A DNA stretch of 64,000 nucleotides from Kocuria sp. cx-455 (GCF_014698015.1 NZ_JACXBS010000008.1:1-64000); one strand, 5' to 3'; shown: positions 27,795-37,181, counted from the stretch's first letter. Program-made: numbers and translations. Notes: generated by a model not told the origin, from the letters alone.

Positions 27795-29740
27795 CTCTCC
27801 GGGACCACTGGTAGCCCCAGGGCGCCCAGCACGGCGCGGGCCAGCTCATCGCACTGCCTGAAAGGGGCGGAGTTGGCGTTCGGGCGTGCGAACGCGCCCA
27901 CATTCCAGGCGGAGGTGAAGTTCCCCGCCGCGAACACCGCGGGCTGCACGGCTCCGGTACGATCCACCACCTGGGCAGTGGAGTCAACCACGAGCTTGCC
28001 GGTACTGACAGTGGCGCCGTCATCGGTTTCGAAGTTCTGCTCGACTCCCGCACCGCTGGAATGCACGTGATGCAGCGCCGGATCAGCCGATGAGACCACC
28101 GTGGGCGCGGGCAATCGCGCTTCAATCCAGCTGTTTGCGGAGACATCCGCACCGCCGGCCCGCGAGCGCGCCCTGAACGCCGGAGTTCCCTCGGGCGCGT
28201 CCTGGTGTGCCGTGGTGACCTCCACATCGGGGCCCAGGAACGAGATGAAACCCGCTCGGTGCAGGGCCAGCAGCTCTTGCAGGCGATGAGCGGGCGGGCC
28301 CGAGTCCACAAAGCTGAAGAACCCGTGCCACCATCCCGGGACGAGTCGCTGGGATTCGTCGTCCAGGTGCTCGAGAGGGGCCAACCGGCCCACTTCCATG
28401 TAGGTGCGTAGGAGTGCCAGGAAGAGCGCTTGGGTCTCGGAATGATCCGGATGGGTCCGCAGGGCCAGGTCACGCTCGATGTAGCGCACCAGCGCGTCCT
28501 GGACCTGCTGGGGGTCCTCGAAGAACATGTCCTCGAAGGGCCGATCGATCGACGCCAGATCCACGCGATAGCGGGAATCGGGGATGGCCGTGCGCACGAG
28601 CCGCTGCAGCTCGTTACTGCCCCAGGAGGCCGCGCGGTAGGCGGGTGCGAACTCCTCCCAGCTCATCCGCGCGCGTTCCGGGTGCCCCACGATCAGCTCC
28701 CGGTACACGTGGTAACCGAGTTCCTGGTTGATGAGCGGCCATAGGTGCTCGTGGAAGTTGAGGGTGCTGTGCTGCTCCAATAACCGGCTCACGGTGTCCG
28801 TGGTGATGAAGCGCAGGGGCTCAGGATCAGCGGAGAGCACCGAGGTGATCTTGCTGTGGTACGGAACCCCGCGGCGGGATCCCACGAAGATCCGGGGTTC
28901 CCGGCCGCACGCCACGTAGGTGAGTGGACCGCCGTCGCGAATCCCTTCGCGGGCTTGTCCGTCCACCCGCTCCCCGGAGATCTGGAAGCGGCCCCCGCGG
29001 CCCTCGTACAGCAGCACCATGAGGTCGATGAAGGCCAACCCCATACCGGTCACGATCACGCGGTCCCCCGCGCGCACGGGCGAGTAGTCGACGTCGTTGG
29101 TGTAGGCGGGCGGGGCGTAGAAACCCCCGCGGGCACGTGCCGTGCGTTCGCGGGTCAGTTGGGTGTTGGAGCCCATGCTGTCCGTGTGGCCCACGGTGTA
29201 GACCACGGCGTCCGAGGTGATCGTCTCACCCGAATCCAGGGTCACGGTGTGCCCGAGCTCGGTGTCCGTCACGGCAGTGACCGTGGCCCGGTGGGTTTCC
29301 ACGCGCACGTTCTCGGCCGCCTGCGCAACGGTCAGGCGGTAGAACCAGCCCAGATAAAACGATTGCAGTTGCCTGGTGGGAAAGCTCTCCGGGCCCAGCT
29401 CACGCACCTGGGCCATGATGTCGGGGGCGGTGATCCCGTGGTCGGTGATCTCCCCCGCGAGCACAGCCCGGCACCACTCCAGCAGTGTGGGCCCCTCACG
29501 CGCGGGGCCCGCGCACTGCACGGACTGGTCAGTGAACATGGTGATGTCCTGCGCCATCGAGTTGAGTTTCAACAGGGGTGACTGGTCGTGACGCCAGATC
29601 CGACCCGATCCCGGCTCGAACGGTTCCACCACGTGGACGGTGAGTGGCGCGGCGTCGTGCGGATAATTGGCGGTGATGCGCTCCAAGAGCATGGCCGCAC
29701 GCGGACCCCCGCCCACGAACGTGACGCTGCGTGAGTCCAC
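27791..29740 (-). CDS. FAD/NAD(P)-binding flavoprotein (PF13454-type), copy 1
   Basis: A 649-residue protein with an N-terminal dinucleotide-binding motif (VTFVGGGPRAAMLLERI), then EPFEPGSGRIWR and further Rossmann-like segments (VVYTVGHTDS, RVIVTGMGLAFIDLMVLL). This layout fits the FAD_NAD(P)-binding family related to N-hydroxylating and other flavin monooxygenases; the substrate is unknown. The GTG at 29740 follows GGAGGTCACCG and starts the conserved part; the frame continues to 29869 without family features. Divergent from two luciferase-like monooxygenases. A second family member is at 52785-54782. Confidence 0.8.
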   Translation of the reverse strand: MDSRSVTFVGGGPRAAMLLERITANYPHDAAPLTVHVVEPFEPGSGRIWRHDQSPLLKLNSMAQDITMFTDQSVQCAGPAREGPTLLEWCRAVLAGEITDHGITAPDIMAQVRELGPESFPTRQLQSFYLGWFYRLTVAQAAENVRVETHRATVTAVTDTELGHTVTLDSGETITSDAVVYTVGHTDSMGSNTQLTRERTARARGGFYAPPAYTNDVDYSPVRAGDRVIVTGMGLAFIDLMVLLYEGRGGRFQISGERVDGQAREGIRDGGPLTYVACGREPRIFVGSRRGVPYHSKITSVLSADPEPLRFITTDTVSRLLEQHSTLNFHEHLWPLINQELGYHVYRELIVGHPERARMSWEEFAPAYRAASWGSNELQRLVRTAIPDSRYRVDLASIDRPFEDMFFEDPQQVQDALVRYIERDLALRTHPDHSETQALFLALLRTYMEVGRLAPLEHLDDESQRLVPGWWHGFFSFVDSGPPAHRLQELLALHRAGFISFLGPDVEVTTAHQDAPEGTPAFRARSRAGGADVSANSWIEARLPAPTVVSSADPALHHVHSSGAGVEQNFETDDGATVSTGKLVVDSTAQVVDRTGAVQPAVFAAGNFTSAWNVGAFARPNANSAPFRQCDELARAVLGALGLPVVPES

Positions 29741-29968
29741 CGGTGACCTCCAGAACGTTGCGTGCTCCCCATACGGGCGGGCACTGCGGACAGTATCCTT
29801 CAGGCTATCGCCGTGTGCAGTGAGGGCGCAGGTCGGTGTGACGCACTGTGACAGCATGTGAAGAATCAAGTCAGCCGGCTGGAATCGACCGCGGTGGCGG
29901 CGGCACCATGGATAAGAGTGCCCGGGCGCTCAGCCGCGCCCGGGACCGTTGTCGACAGAGGGTAGGTC

Positions 29969-31354
29969 ATGAGCAGCTCACCGCGCAGAGTTCACCTGGC
30001 GGCGCATTTTCCGGGCGTCAACAACACCACGATCTGGTCGGATCCGCGCAGTGAAAGTCACATTGCGGTGGATTCGTTCATTCGCATGGCGCAGACCGCC
30101 GAGCGCGGTCTCATGGACTTCTTGTTCCTGGCCGAGGGCCTGCGGCTGCGTGAGATGAACGGCAAGATCTATGACCTCGATGTCATGGGCCGCCCGGACA
30201 CCCTCACGGTGCTCTCGGCCGTGGCCGCGGCCACCGAGCGCATCGGTCTGGCCGGAACGCTGACCGCCACCTTCCATGAGCCGTACGAGCTGGCGCGGCA
30301 ATTCGCGACCCTGGATCACCTTTCCGGCGGCCGTGCCGCGTGGAACGTAGTGACCAGCCCCGATGCATTCACGGGTGAGAACTTCCGCCGCGGCGGCTAC
30401 CTCCCCTACCCCCAGCGCTACCAACGCGCCGAGGACTTCATCGACGCCGCCCGGCAGTTGTGGGAGTCCTGGCCGGCCTCCGCACAGAACGCGGACGAGA
30501 CCGCGGGCGCGTACGAACACCGCAGCGACTTCTTCGATATTTCCGGTCGTTTCGATGTACCCCGCAGTCCTCAGGTGCACCCGGTGATCTTCCAGGCCGG
30601 GGATTCGGATTCGGGCCGTGAGTTCGCCGCAGGTTCCGCGGACGTGATCTTCACGCGCCACTCCGAGTTGGAGGACGGCAAGGCCTTCTACAAGGACACC
30701 AAGGGCCGCCTCGCCAAGTACAACCGCGCCGAGGACGATCTGCGCATCTACCCGGGCGTCTCCTACGTCCTGGGTGACACGGACGCCGACGCCGCCGAGC
30801 GCGCCCGGGAGCAGGCGTACGCCCAGCACTCCGGTGCCACCGCGATCGCCACCCTGGAACGCGTGTGGAACACGGACCTCTCAGCGTTCGATCCGGAGGG
30901 CCCACTTCCCGACTTCGACCCCGTGCTGGACGGGCCCGAGGTCTCCCAGGGTCGCGTCAAGCACGTCAAGGACCCCGTGGCCACGGCCCAGCGCTGGCGC
31001 GAGATCGCTCGGGCCGAGAACCTGTCCATCCGCGACCTGGTGGTGCGGGAAGCTCCCGGTGTCGCCTTCGTCGGTTCGGCGGACACCGTGGCCCGGCAGA
31101 TGAACCAGTACATCCAGGAGCGGGCCGCGGACGGTTTCATCCTGATCCCCACCGTGGTGCCGGGTGGCCTCGATGAATTCGTGGACTCCGTGGTCCCCCG
31201 GTTGCAGGAAATGGGTGTGTACCCCGATTCCTACGCGGAGGAGGACCCCACGCTGCGCACCACCATGGAGCTGGGCGGCTACCGTCCGGCCACCGAATGG
31301 TCGCGCGCACGCTCCACCGCCCGCGCCGCAGCTACCAACGCTCAGGAGGCCTGA
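29969..31354 (+). CDS. NtaA/DmoA-family FMN-dependent monooxygenase
   Basis: A 461-residue luciferase-like (LLM class) flavin monooxygenase. The start (VHLAAHFPGVNNTTIW), the block LDHLSGGRAAWNVVTSPD and QAGDSDSGREFAAGSADVIF are typical of the NtaA/SnaA/DszA/DmoA group, which uses FMNH2 from a partner reductase to attack C-S, C-N or sulfone bonds. Substrate not predictable. GAGGGTAGGTC precedes the ATG. The next LLM gene starts two bases after its stop. Confidence 0.9.
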   Translation: MSSSPRRVHLAAHFPGVNNTTIWSDPRSESHIAVDSFIRMAQTAERGLMDFLFLAEGLRLREMNGKIYDLDVMGRPDTLTVLSAVAAATERIGLAGTLTATFHEPYELARQFATLDHLSGGRAAWNVVTSPDAFTGENFRRGGYLPYPQRYQRAEDFIDAARQLWESWPASAQNADETAGAYEHRSDFFDISGRFDVPRSPQVHPVIFQAGDSDSGREFAAGSADVIFTRHSELEDGKAFYKDTKGRLAKYNRAEDDLRIYPGVSYVLGDTDADAAERAREQAYAQHSGATAIATLERVWNTDLSAFDPEGPLPDFDPVLDGPEVSQGRVKHVKDPVATAQRWREIARAENLSIRDLVVREAPGVAFVGSADTVARQMNQYIQERAADGFILIPTVVPGGLDEFVDSVVPRLQEMGVYPDSYAEEDPTLRTTMELGGYRPATEWSRARSTARAAATNAQEA

Positions 31355-31355
31355 T

Positions 31356-32366
31356 ATGAGCACCCCCACGTTCGTGATCGCCGCGCGCATCACACCCCGG
31401 CCGGGAATCGACCGTGTGGCGCCCACGGAGTACTTCTCCGGTGCCGCCGTTCGGCAGGCCGCCCGCGACGCGGAAACCGCCGGCGCCGCGTTCGTACTAC
31501 TTGATGACGAGCTGGCCACCGCGCCCGCCTCAGGCCCCGCGGCGGGCCGGTTGTCCGCGTTGCAAACCGCCGCGTGGTTGGGTCCCCAGACCACCTCCGT
31601 GGGTCTGGTCCCCACCCTGCGCACGACCCACACCGAGCCGTTCCTCATGGGCACCGAGAGCGCATCCTTGGATTGGGCCACACATGGCCGCGCCGGTGTC
31701 GTCTTCGCCCCCTCGCTGGGCGCCGACGCCGCCGCCAACGTGGGTCGACGCGCCGCACCTTCCCCGGAGGCCGCCTGGGCGGAAACCGCGGACGTCATCG
31801 ACGTGGTCCGCAGGTTGTGGGACTCCTGGGAAGCGGATGCGGAGATCCGTGACCGGGCCACCGGCCGGTTCGTTAACCGCTCCAAGCTGCACTACGTGGA
31901 CTTCAGCGGAACCGATTCCGCGGGTGAGGAGTTCACCGTGAAGGGGCCGTCGATCGTTCCCCGCCCCACGCAGGGACACCTTCCGGTCTTCGTGGAACGC
32001 ACCGCGGACGTTCGCCTCGAGTATCTGCGCGCCGTGGTGGAGCACGCGGACGCCGTATTGGTCCCCGTGGAGTCCGTGGGTCCCGACACTCTCACGGTTC
32101 TCGAGTGGAACCCGTCCGCCCGCGTGTTCGTGGTGATCGACGCGGACTCGGACGCCCTCGATCCGGAACTCGTGGCGAGCTGGGTTCAGGTCGGCGTGAG
32201 TGGCGTGGTGCTGGACACCGGGCCCTACGACGTGGAATTGGCCGTGCGCGCCGTCGCCGGGGCGGTTCCGGAGCTGGTCGGCAATGACGCGGCACCCACG
32301 GACGTTCCCACCCTGCGCGAGCGCCTGGGACTGCCACCGGCCCAGAACCGCTACGCACACGACTGA
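31356..32366 (+). CDS. Second luciferase-like FMN-dependent monooxygenase
   Basis: A 336-residue LLM-class protein. ARITPRPGIDRVAPTEYF, TVGLVPTLR-like barrel strands and DFSGTDSAGEEFTVKGPSIVPRP match small FMN-dependent luciferase-like enzymes that accompany NtaA-type proteins. The ATG at 31356 follows GGAGG within the end of the preceding gene; an open frame further upstream is overlap with that gene. Tight spacing suggests translational coupling and joint action on one substrate class. No flavin reductase gene is adjacent. Confidence 0.82.
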   Translation: MSTPTFVIAARITPRPGIDRVAPTEYFSGAAVRQAARDAETAGAAFVLLDDELATAPASGPAAGRLSALQTAAWLGPQTTSVGLVPTLRTTHTEPFLMGTESASLDWATHGRAGVVFAPSLGADAAANVGRRAAPSPEAAWAETADVIDVVRRLWDSWEADAEIRDRATGRFVNRSKLHYVDFSGTDSAGEEFTVKGPSIVPRPTQGHLPVFVERTADVRLEYLRAVVEHADAVLVPVESVGPDTLTVLEWNPSARVFVVIDADSDALDPELVASWVQVGVSGVVLDTGPYDVELAVRAVAGAVPELVGNDAAPTDVPTLRERLGLPPAQNRYAHD

Positions 32367-32452
32367 GAGAGCCAAGGCCCCGCCGATTGTGGCCCGAGCG
32401 GCGTTTTCTGCTACTGTCTTGGGTGCATCTGAACCATGCTCGGTTCTGCTGC

Positions 32453-32525
32453 GCCACCTTAGCTCAGTCGGTAGAGCAATTCCCTCGTAAAGAATAGGTC
32501 GCCGGTTCGATTCCGGCAGGTGGCT
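32453..32525 (+). tRNA. tRNA-Thr(CGT)
   Basis: All four arms fold: acceptor GCCACCT/AGGTGGC, D stem GCTC/GAGC, T stem GCCGG/CCGGC with loop TTCGATT, and anticodon loop CTCGTAA with anticodon CGT. The anticodon stem (ATTCC/AGAAT) has a C-A mismatch at 31-39. CCA is not encoded. A terminator follows directly. Confidence 0.93.
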
Positions 32526-32537
32526 CCGAACGAGAGG

Positions 32538-32576
32538 AACCCCCGAGAACCCGCTTGAGGTTCCCGGGGGTTTTTT
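32538..32576 (+). terminator. Intrinsic terminator after tRNA-Thr
   Basis: Arms 32538-32551 and 32559-32572 pair with one mismatch and run into six T bases (32571-32576). It also separates the tRNA from the convergent ABC transporter genes. Confidence 0.85.
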
Positions 32577-32658
32577 CATGACCAGAACTACCGTCGGGTG
32601 CAGCGGAGGTTCGGCTTCCGGCGCTCACCCCGTGCATGCACGCATGTGAGGAGTGTCG

Positions 32659-33411
32659 TTACTCGGTCAACCGGCCGTCCACCATGGTGACCTCACGGTC
32701 AGCGATGTCCACGAATTCGAGATCGTGCGTGACCACCACGGAGGCCAGGTCGAACTTCCTAGTGATCGTGCGCAGCAAGTGCATGATTTCGGCCGAGCGT
32801 TCCTGGTCCAGCGCGGAGGTCGGCTCGTCCACGAGCAATAGTCGAGGCTGGCCCATCAGCGCCCGGGCAATGTTCACTCGTTGTCGCTGACCGCCTGAGA
32901 GCTCGTGAGGTCTGCGTCCGGCTGCTTTGTCCAGCCCCACCATGGTCAACAGTTCCCGGGCGCGCTCTCTGGCGTGTTTGCGCTCCTTCCTGTTGGCCCC
33001 GCGAATGTGAGCAGTGACGACCAATTGGTCCTCGGCCTTGAGGGAGGGGATCAGGTTGGGTTGCTGAAAGACGGTGCCCACAGCCGTGCGACGTAGTTGG
33101 GCCCGTTCTTTGGACTTAAGACCGGTGATGACGTCACCCTCGATACGGATCTCGCCGGAGGTGGGGACGAGAAGCGTGGAGGCCACCGCCAGCAAGGAAG
33201 ACTTACCGGAACCGGACGGACCCGTCAAAGCCGTCATGACACCCGGCATGGCCTCGAAGTCCACGCTGTCTAGCGCCGTGATGGTCCGGGGGGAACCGTC
33301 CGCGTTCTTGCCATCCGGATAGGTCAACGACACGTTGGAGACCTGGAGGGACGGCATGGTGTCCCGATGCTCGCGCTCTGCGGTCGCGCAGGAAAGAGGT
33401 GTGGTTGTCAT
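32659..33411 (-). CDS. ABC transporter ATP-binding protein, MacB/LolD type
   Basis: A 250-residue ATPase with Walker A GPSGSGKSSLLAVAS, Q-loop GTVFQQPNLIPSL, signature LSGGQRQRVNIARAL and Walker B LLLVDEPTSALD. This is the export/lipid-transfer subfamily that pairs with FtsX-type permeases. The ATG at 33411 follows GGAGG by 9 bases and overlaps the end of the permease gene; an internal ATG starts at MPSLQVSN. Probably one export system with the upstream permease. Confidence 0.92.
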   Translation of the reverse strand: MTTTPLSCATAEREHRDTMPSLQVSNVSLTYPDGKNADGSPRTITALDSVDFEAMPGVMTALTGPSGSGKSSLLAVASTLLVPTSGEIRIEGDVITGLKSKERAQLRRTAVGTVFQQPNLIPSLKAEDQLVVTAHIRGANRKERKHARERARELLTMVGLDKAAGRRPHELSGGQRQRVNIARALMGQPRLLLVDEPTSALDQERSAEIMHLLRTITRKFDLASVVVTHDLEFVDIADREVTMVDGRLTE

Positions 33412-33413
33412 GA

Positions 33414-34529
33414 TCAGTTGCCTCCCAAGGCGATCATCGGATCGATGGACGTGACACGGCGGACGGCGATGACGGAGCCGAGAACACCGAGCACCACCAC
33501 CCCCGCCGCGGGGGCGAGCGCGGAGAATGCGCTCAAATGGAACGGAACGGCGGAGACCAGGGCGGAAAGCAACAGTACGCCCCCAGCCCCGATGAGAAGG
33601 CCCAGCACTGCTCCCGCGGTGACCACCACGGCCGCCTGGCCCAGGGCATCTTTGAACAAGTAACCACGGGAGGCACCCAGGGCACCCAGCACCGCAATGT
33701 CCCGCGTGCGCTGCACGGTCCACACGGTGATGAACGACACCGTGACCAGCGCCGAAATCACATACAGGAAAGCCTGCATGCTCACCAGCGACCCGTGTTC
33801 GGATGAATAGGCGGGCAGAGCGTTGAACGCACCCCGGGTGGTCGACGACACGGTGTCCGCCCGGATGTCCACCTGTTCGGCCACCGCTGAGGCCTGCGCC
33901 CCGTTGGCGAAGTCTGCGAGGATCGCGGTGGCCAGAGTCTCCCGCGGCTGATGTGACACGTTCAACGCGTCGGTGTTCGTGGCCCAGGCCACAGGTGTGT
34001 GACTGTAGTACTCATCCTCCGTGATGCCAGCCACGGTCAGGTCCTGCCCCGCCACCGTCACGGGATCCCCCACAGCCGCTCCCAGTTCCTCCGCGAGTGA
34101 CTGCGAGACCACCAGCTCGCCGTCTTGGGGCTGGGAAGCGCCGTCCACGGCAGCGAGGTCACGGGTGAAATACGAGTTGGCGGGTAGACCCATGATGGCG
34201 GTGCTGGCAGCGACCCCGCCTACATCCAGTTGGGTTTGGGAGACCACGAGGGGCTCCGCATGGGTCACTGACTCGTCCTGGCGCCAGGCATTGAGCTGCT
34301 CCTGGTCGATACGAGAAGTGGTGAAGGTGGGATCCTGCCCGTTACTCGAACCCCCGGCGAGCACCACCCGGTCGGCTCCGAAACTCTCGAGCGCGGCAGT
34401 GTTTTGTTTGCCGAGCCCGTTCGTGAGGCCCGTGAGCATGATGAGCAGGATCGTGATCATGGCGACAACGGTGGCCACGAGGGCCACCCTGCCCTTGGCG
34501 AAGGCGATGTCGCGGAGTGAGACGAACAT
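33414..34529 (-). CDS. ABC transporter permease, MacB/FtsX type
   Basis: A 371-residue permease with one N-terminal membrane segment (VALVATVVAMITILLIML), a large extracytoplasmic domain and three C-terminal segments including the FtsX signature TRDIAVLGALGASRGYLFKDALG. The ATG at 34529 follows GGAAGGG and starts the conserved N-terminus (MFVSLRDIAFAKGR). No membrane-fusion partner is adjacent. Divergent from a NarL-type two-component system that could control it, as in antibiotic- or envelope-stress modules. Substrate unknown. Confidence 0.9.
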   Translation of the reverse strand: MFVSLRDIAFAKGRVALVATVVAMITILLIMLTGLTNGLGKQNTAALESFGADRVVLAGGSSNGQDPTFTTSRIDQEQLNAWRQDESVTHAEPLVVSQTQLDVGGVAASTAIMGLPANSYFTRDLAAVDGASQPQDGELVVSQSLAEELGAAVGDPVTVAGQDLTVAGITEDEYYSHTPVAWATNTDALNVSHQPRETLATAILADFANGAQASAVAEQVDIRADTVSSTTRGAFNALPAYSSEHGSLVSMQAFLYVISALVTVSFITVWTVQRTRDIAVLGALGASRGYLFKDALGQAAVVVTAGAVLGLLIGAGGVLLLSALVSAVPFHLSAFSALAPAAGVVVLGVLGSVIAVRRVTSIDPMIALGGN

Positions 34530-34640
34530 GTCGAACCCTTCCGTCCGATGAAATATTTGTTGTACTTCAGTCTCCTCAGTGGCCCCGCTCCATACATCGC
34601 GCGGGCAGTTGATACCGGGACACCATCCGGTTGGGGGGCT

Positions 34641-34660
34641 CATCAATCGAACGGTTGATG
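34641..34660. promoter_or_regulatory. Inverted repeat between the ABC exporter and the two-component system
   Basis: CATCAATCGA and ACGGTTGATG are reverse complements at 8 of 10 positions. The repeat is centred in the 208-base divergent gap and could be the operator of the neighbouring LuxR-type regulator. Confidence 0.35.
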
Positions 34661-34737
34661 CGGTGAATGACCTCCCGCGTAGGCTTGTCGGAAGCCGGTG
34701 CAGATCGGACGGGATCCACGCCCCAGGGGAAGAGACC

Positions 34738-36054
34738 ATGACACCCACACCGTCCGCCGTGGGGATGCTGCGGGTGCTGCGCGTATCCCTGCACGTGAGT
34801 TTCGCGGGGTTGTTGGCCTTCGGTGTTTTGCGCGTCCTGACCTCAGACACTGACAAAGCTGCTCTGGCCTGTTTCATTGCCGCGGTTCTCGCCAGCGTGT
34901 ACCTGATGGGCACCGTGTGGGAGAACCGACATGCCCACGGTCGGTCCCGGGATCCCCGCCCTTATGCTCTGCCGTGGCTGAGCGTGATCTTTGTCTTATG
35001 GGCCGCACTGGTCCTGCTCAGCGCGGATTTCTCCGCCGTAGCGTTCCCGCTCTTCTTCTTGTACGCGCACCTGTTGCCACGCTCGATCGGTGTGCTGAGC
35101 GTAGTAGCACTCACCGGTTTCGTGGTGTTGTCACAGTGGTTGCACGCCGGGCCACGGAGTTTCGTCCCGGCCATGGTCTTCGGACCCGTACTGGGTATGG
35201 TGTTCGCATTGGTCGTGGCCTCCTCCTACCGGGCCATGTACCGGGACGTCCAGGCCTACCGGCACATCCTGCAAAACCTCGAAGCCACCCGCAGTGAACT
35301 GGCACGGACCGAACGCGCAGCGGGGCAAGCTGCCGAGCGGGAGCGATTGTCCCGCGATATCCACGACACCCTGGCTCAGGGCCTGTCCTCCATCGTGTTG
35401 ATGTCTCGCGCGGCACGCGAGTCACTTGCCGCCGGTGCAGTCTCGGTGACCGAAGAGCAGTTGACGATCATCGAAACGACCGCCAGCGAGAATCTTTCCG
35501 AGGCGCGGCGCTTCGTCAAGGACTTGTCGTCCCCCGCGCTCAACATCTCACTCGAGGACGGCTTGCGGCACCTCACGGAGCAGACCTCATCGGAAGCCCG
35601 GGCACGCAGAGAACCGTTGCGCGTCGACTTCCAGTGCGATGGCGAGGGTGTCGCGGCGCCGGCTCAACAAACGGTGATACTGCGCGCCGCGCAGTCCTTA
35701 CTGTCCAATGTGAGTCGTCATGCCCATGCCCAACAAGCCATGGTCAGTCTGTCCTGGTGGGATCGCGAGGTGAGCATGGACGTGGTCGACGACGGTGTGG
35801 GTTTCCACCCGGGCAGGGTGCCGTTGGGCCACGACGACCACGGCTTCGGCCTGCCCGGTCTGCGCGAGCGGGTCTCCGCCGCCGGCGGGACGGTCACGGT
35901 GGAATCCGCCCCGGGCGACGGCACGGCGGTCACGGTACGGTTACCGTTGAAACCTCCCGGCCCGGGAACCCGGAGCACGAGTGAGATCTCCAGCCGCCAG
36001 ACAAACGCACCGCAACGATCCGCGCCCGATAAATTCTCAGGAGAACGAGCATGA
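34738..36054 (+). CDS. Sensor histidine kinase, NarL-type (HisKA_3)
   Basis: A 438-residue kinase with about six N-terminal membrane segments and almost no extracytoplasmic domain, a coiled region, the HisKA_3 phospho-acceptor motif SRDIHDTLAQGLSS (His209), and a HATPase with LLSNVSRHAHAQQ, DDGVGFHPGR and GFGLPGLRERV. The ATG at 34738 follows GGGGAAGAGACC. The membrane-embedded sensor without a receptor domain suggests sensing at the membrane or through the adjacent ABC exporter. The stop overlaps the regulator start by 4 bases. Confidence 0.92.
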   Translation: MTPTPSAVGMLRVLRVSLHVSFAGLLAFGVLRVLTSDTDKAALACFIAAVLASVYLMGTVWENRHAHGRSRDPRPYALPWLSVIFVLWAALVLLSADFSAVAFPLFFLYAHLLPRSIGVLSVVALTGFVVLSQWLHAGPRSFVPAMVFGPVLGMVFALVVASSYRAMYRDVQAYRHILQNLEATRSELARTERAAGQAAERERLSRDIHDTLAQGLSSIVLMSRAARESLAAGAVSVTEEQLTIIETTASENLSEARRFVKDLSSPALNISLEDGLRHLTEQTSSEARARREPLRVDFQCDGEGVAAPAQQTVILRAAQSLLSNVSRHAHAQQAMVSLSWWDREVSMDVVDDGVGFHPGRVPLGHDDHGFGLPGLRERVSAAGGTVTVESAPGDGTAVTVRLPLKPPGPGTRSTSEISSRQTNAPQRSAPDKFSGERA

Positions 36055-36668
36055 GCACACGGGTTCTACTCGTCGACGATCACCCCGTGGTGCGGGCCGG
36101 CCTGCGCGCCCTGTTGGAGGGCATGCCGGAGATCACAGTGGTGGCGGAAGCCCAGGACGCCGTGGGTGCGCAACAACGAGCCCGCCCCGACGACATCGAC
36201 GTTGTGGTCATGGACATCCAGATGGGGTCCGGTCCCACGGGAATCGATGCCACGCGCGCGATTCGGGCCGCGGACGGGCCTCCCGTGCTCATCCTGACCA
36301 CGTATGACACGCAATCGGACATTCTTTCTGCGCTGGAGGCCGGGGCCACGGGGTACCTCTTGAAAGACGCGCCGGAAGAAGCCCTCCGCGAGGCAATACT
36401 CGATGCGGCTGCCAACCGGTCGGTACTCTCCCCGCAGGTGACCGCGCAACTCGTGATGCGCACCACGCAACCCGCATCCGCTTTGTCTCCGCGAGAAATC
36501 GAAATACTCAAATTGGCGGCCACCGGGGCGAGCAACCGGAACATGGCGAAACAATTATTCATTTCCGAGGCCACCGTGAAGACGCACTTGGTGCACGTCT
36601 ACAACAAACTCGGTGTCGACAATCGGACGGCCGCCATCAACCGCGCCAGGCAGCAACGGATCATTTGA
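36051..36668 (+). CDS. Response regulator, NarL/LuxR family
   Basis: A 205-residue regulator with a receiver domain (VDDHPVVRAGLRALLEG, phospho-acceptor Asp55 in VVMDIQMG, KDAPEEAL) and a LuxR-type helix-turn-helix (LSPREIEILKLAATGASN, ATVKTHLVHVYNKLGVDNR). It is the cognate partner of the preceding kinase and probably controls the divergent ABC exporter. Confidence 0.94.
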   Translation: MSTRVLLVDDHPVVRAGLRALLEGMPEITVVAEAQDAVGAQQRARPDDIDVVVMDIQMGSGPTGIDATRAIRAADGPPVLILTTYDTQSDILSALEAGATGYLLKDAPEEALREAILDAAANRSVLSPQVTAQLVMRTTQPASALSPREIEILKLAATGASNRNMAKQLFISEATVKTHLVHVYNKLGVDNRTAAINRARQQRII

Positions 36669-36684
36669 ACCGACGCTGTGCCGT

Positions 36685-37164
36685 TCAATCCCGCAGTAGG
36701 GCCTCGGCTTGAGCCACGCATTCATGCACGCTGTCGGCCCGGCGTTGAATTCCTTGAACGCGCGGGTCAGCTTCGCGGCTCCCGTCCGGTTGCTGGGCCG
36801 ACGCCGCCGTGAAGCGCGCCATGGTCAGCGCCTCCGCCGTTTGCGCCATGGCATTGCCGCTGCGGGACAGTTGACGGTGGACGTCCGAGAGATAACCGCC
36901 CTTGGACGCGGGGATGTCCTGAGTTTCGGACGGCGCGCGGCGATGGGCCTCCATGCATACCTCGCGCACCCGGGGCAACAGATCCGCGAGGTCATTGGCG
37001 ATCGGGATCGCTCCGGCACGCAGATCGGGGTCCGTCACGCCCTCCAATATTTGGTGGTACCGGTCCAGGCCTCGCTGGAAACGGTCGTGAGCACGCCGCC
37101 ACACGCCGCGACCCAGTTCGTGGTCGTCGCGGCGGGTCGCCACGTAATCGCGCAAGAAACCCAC
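36685..37164 (-). CDS. Hypothetical all-helical protein
   Basis: A 159-residue, charged, apparently cytoplasmic protein without membrane segments. It is predicted helical and rich in Arg, Ala, Asp and Glu, with blocks GVWRRAHDRFQRGLDRYHQI, LADLLPRVREVCMEAHRRAP and DVHRQLSRSGNAMAQTAEAL. A strong ribosome binding site (GAAAGGGG, 6 bases before the GTG) supports expression. I do not recognise the family. It lies downstream of the cstA-ybdD terminator and convergent with the response regulator. Confidence 0.7.
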   Translation of the reverse strand: MGFLRDYVATRRDDHELGRGVWRRAHDRFQRGLDRYHQILEGVTDPDLRAGAIPIANDLADLLPRVREVCMEAHRRAPSETQDIPASKGGYLSDVHRQLSRSGNAMAQTAEALTMARFTAASAQQPDGSREADPRVQGIQRRADSVHECVAQAEALLRD

Positions 37165-37181
37165 ACGGTGCCCCTTTCATA

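Noticed and set aside
29741-29968. Riboswitch before the monooxygenase or flavoprotein genes
   Set aside because: No FMN, SAM or other conserved riboswitch core could be recognised in the short divergent gap.
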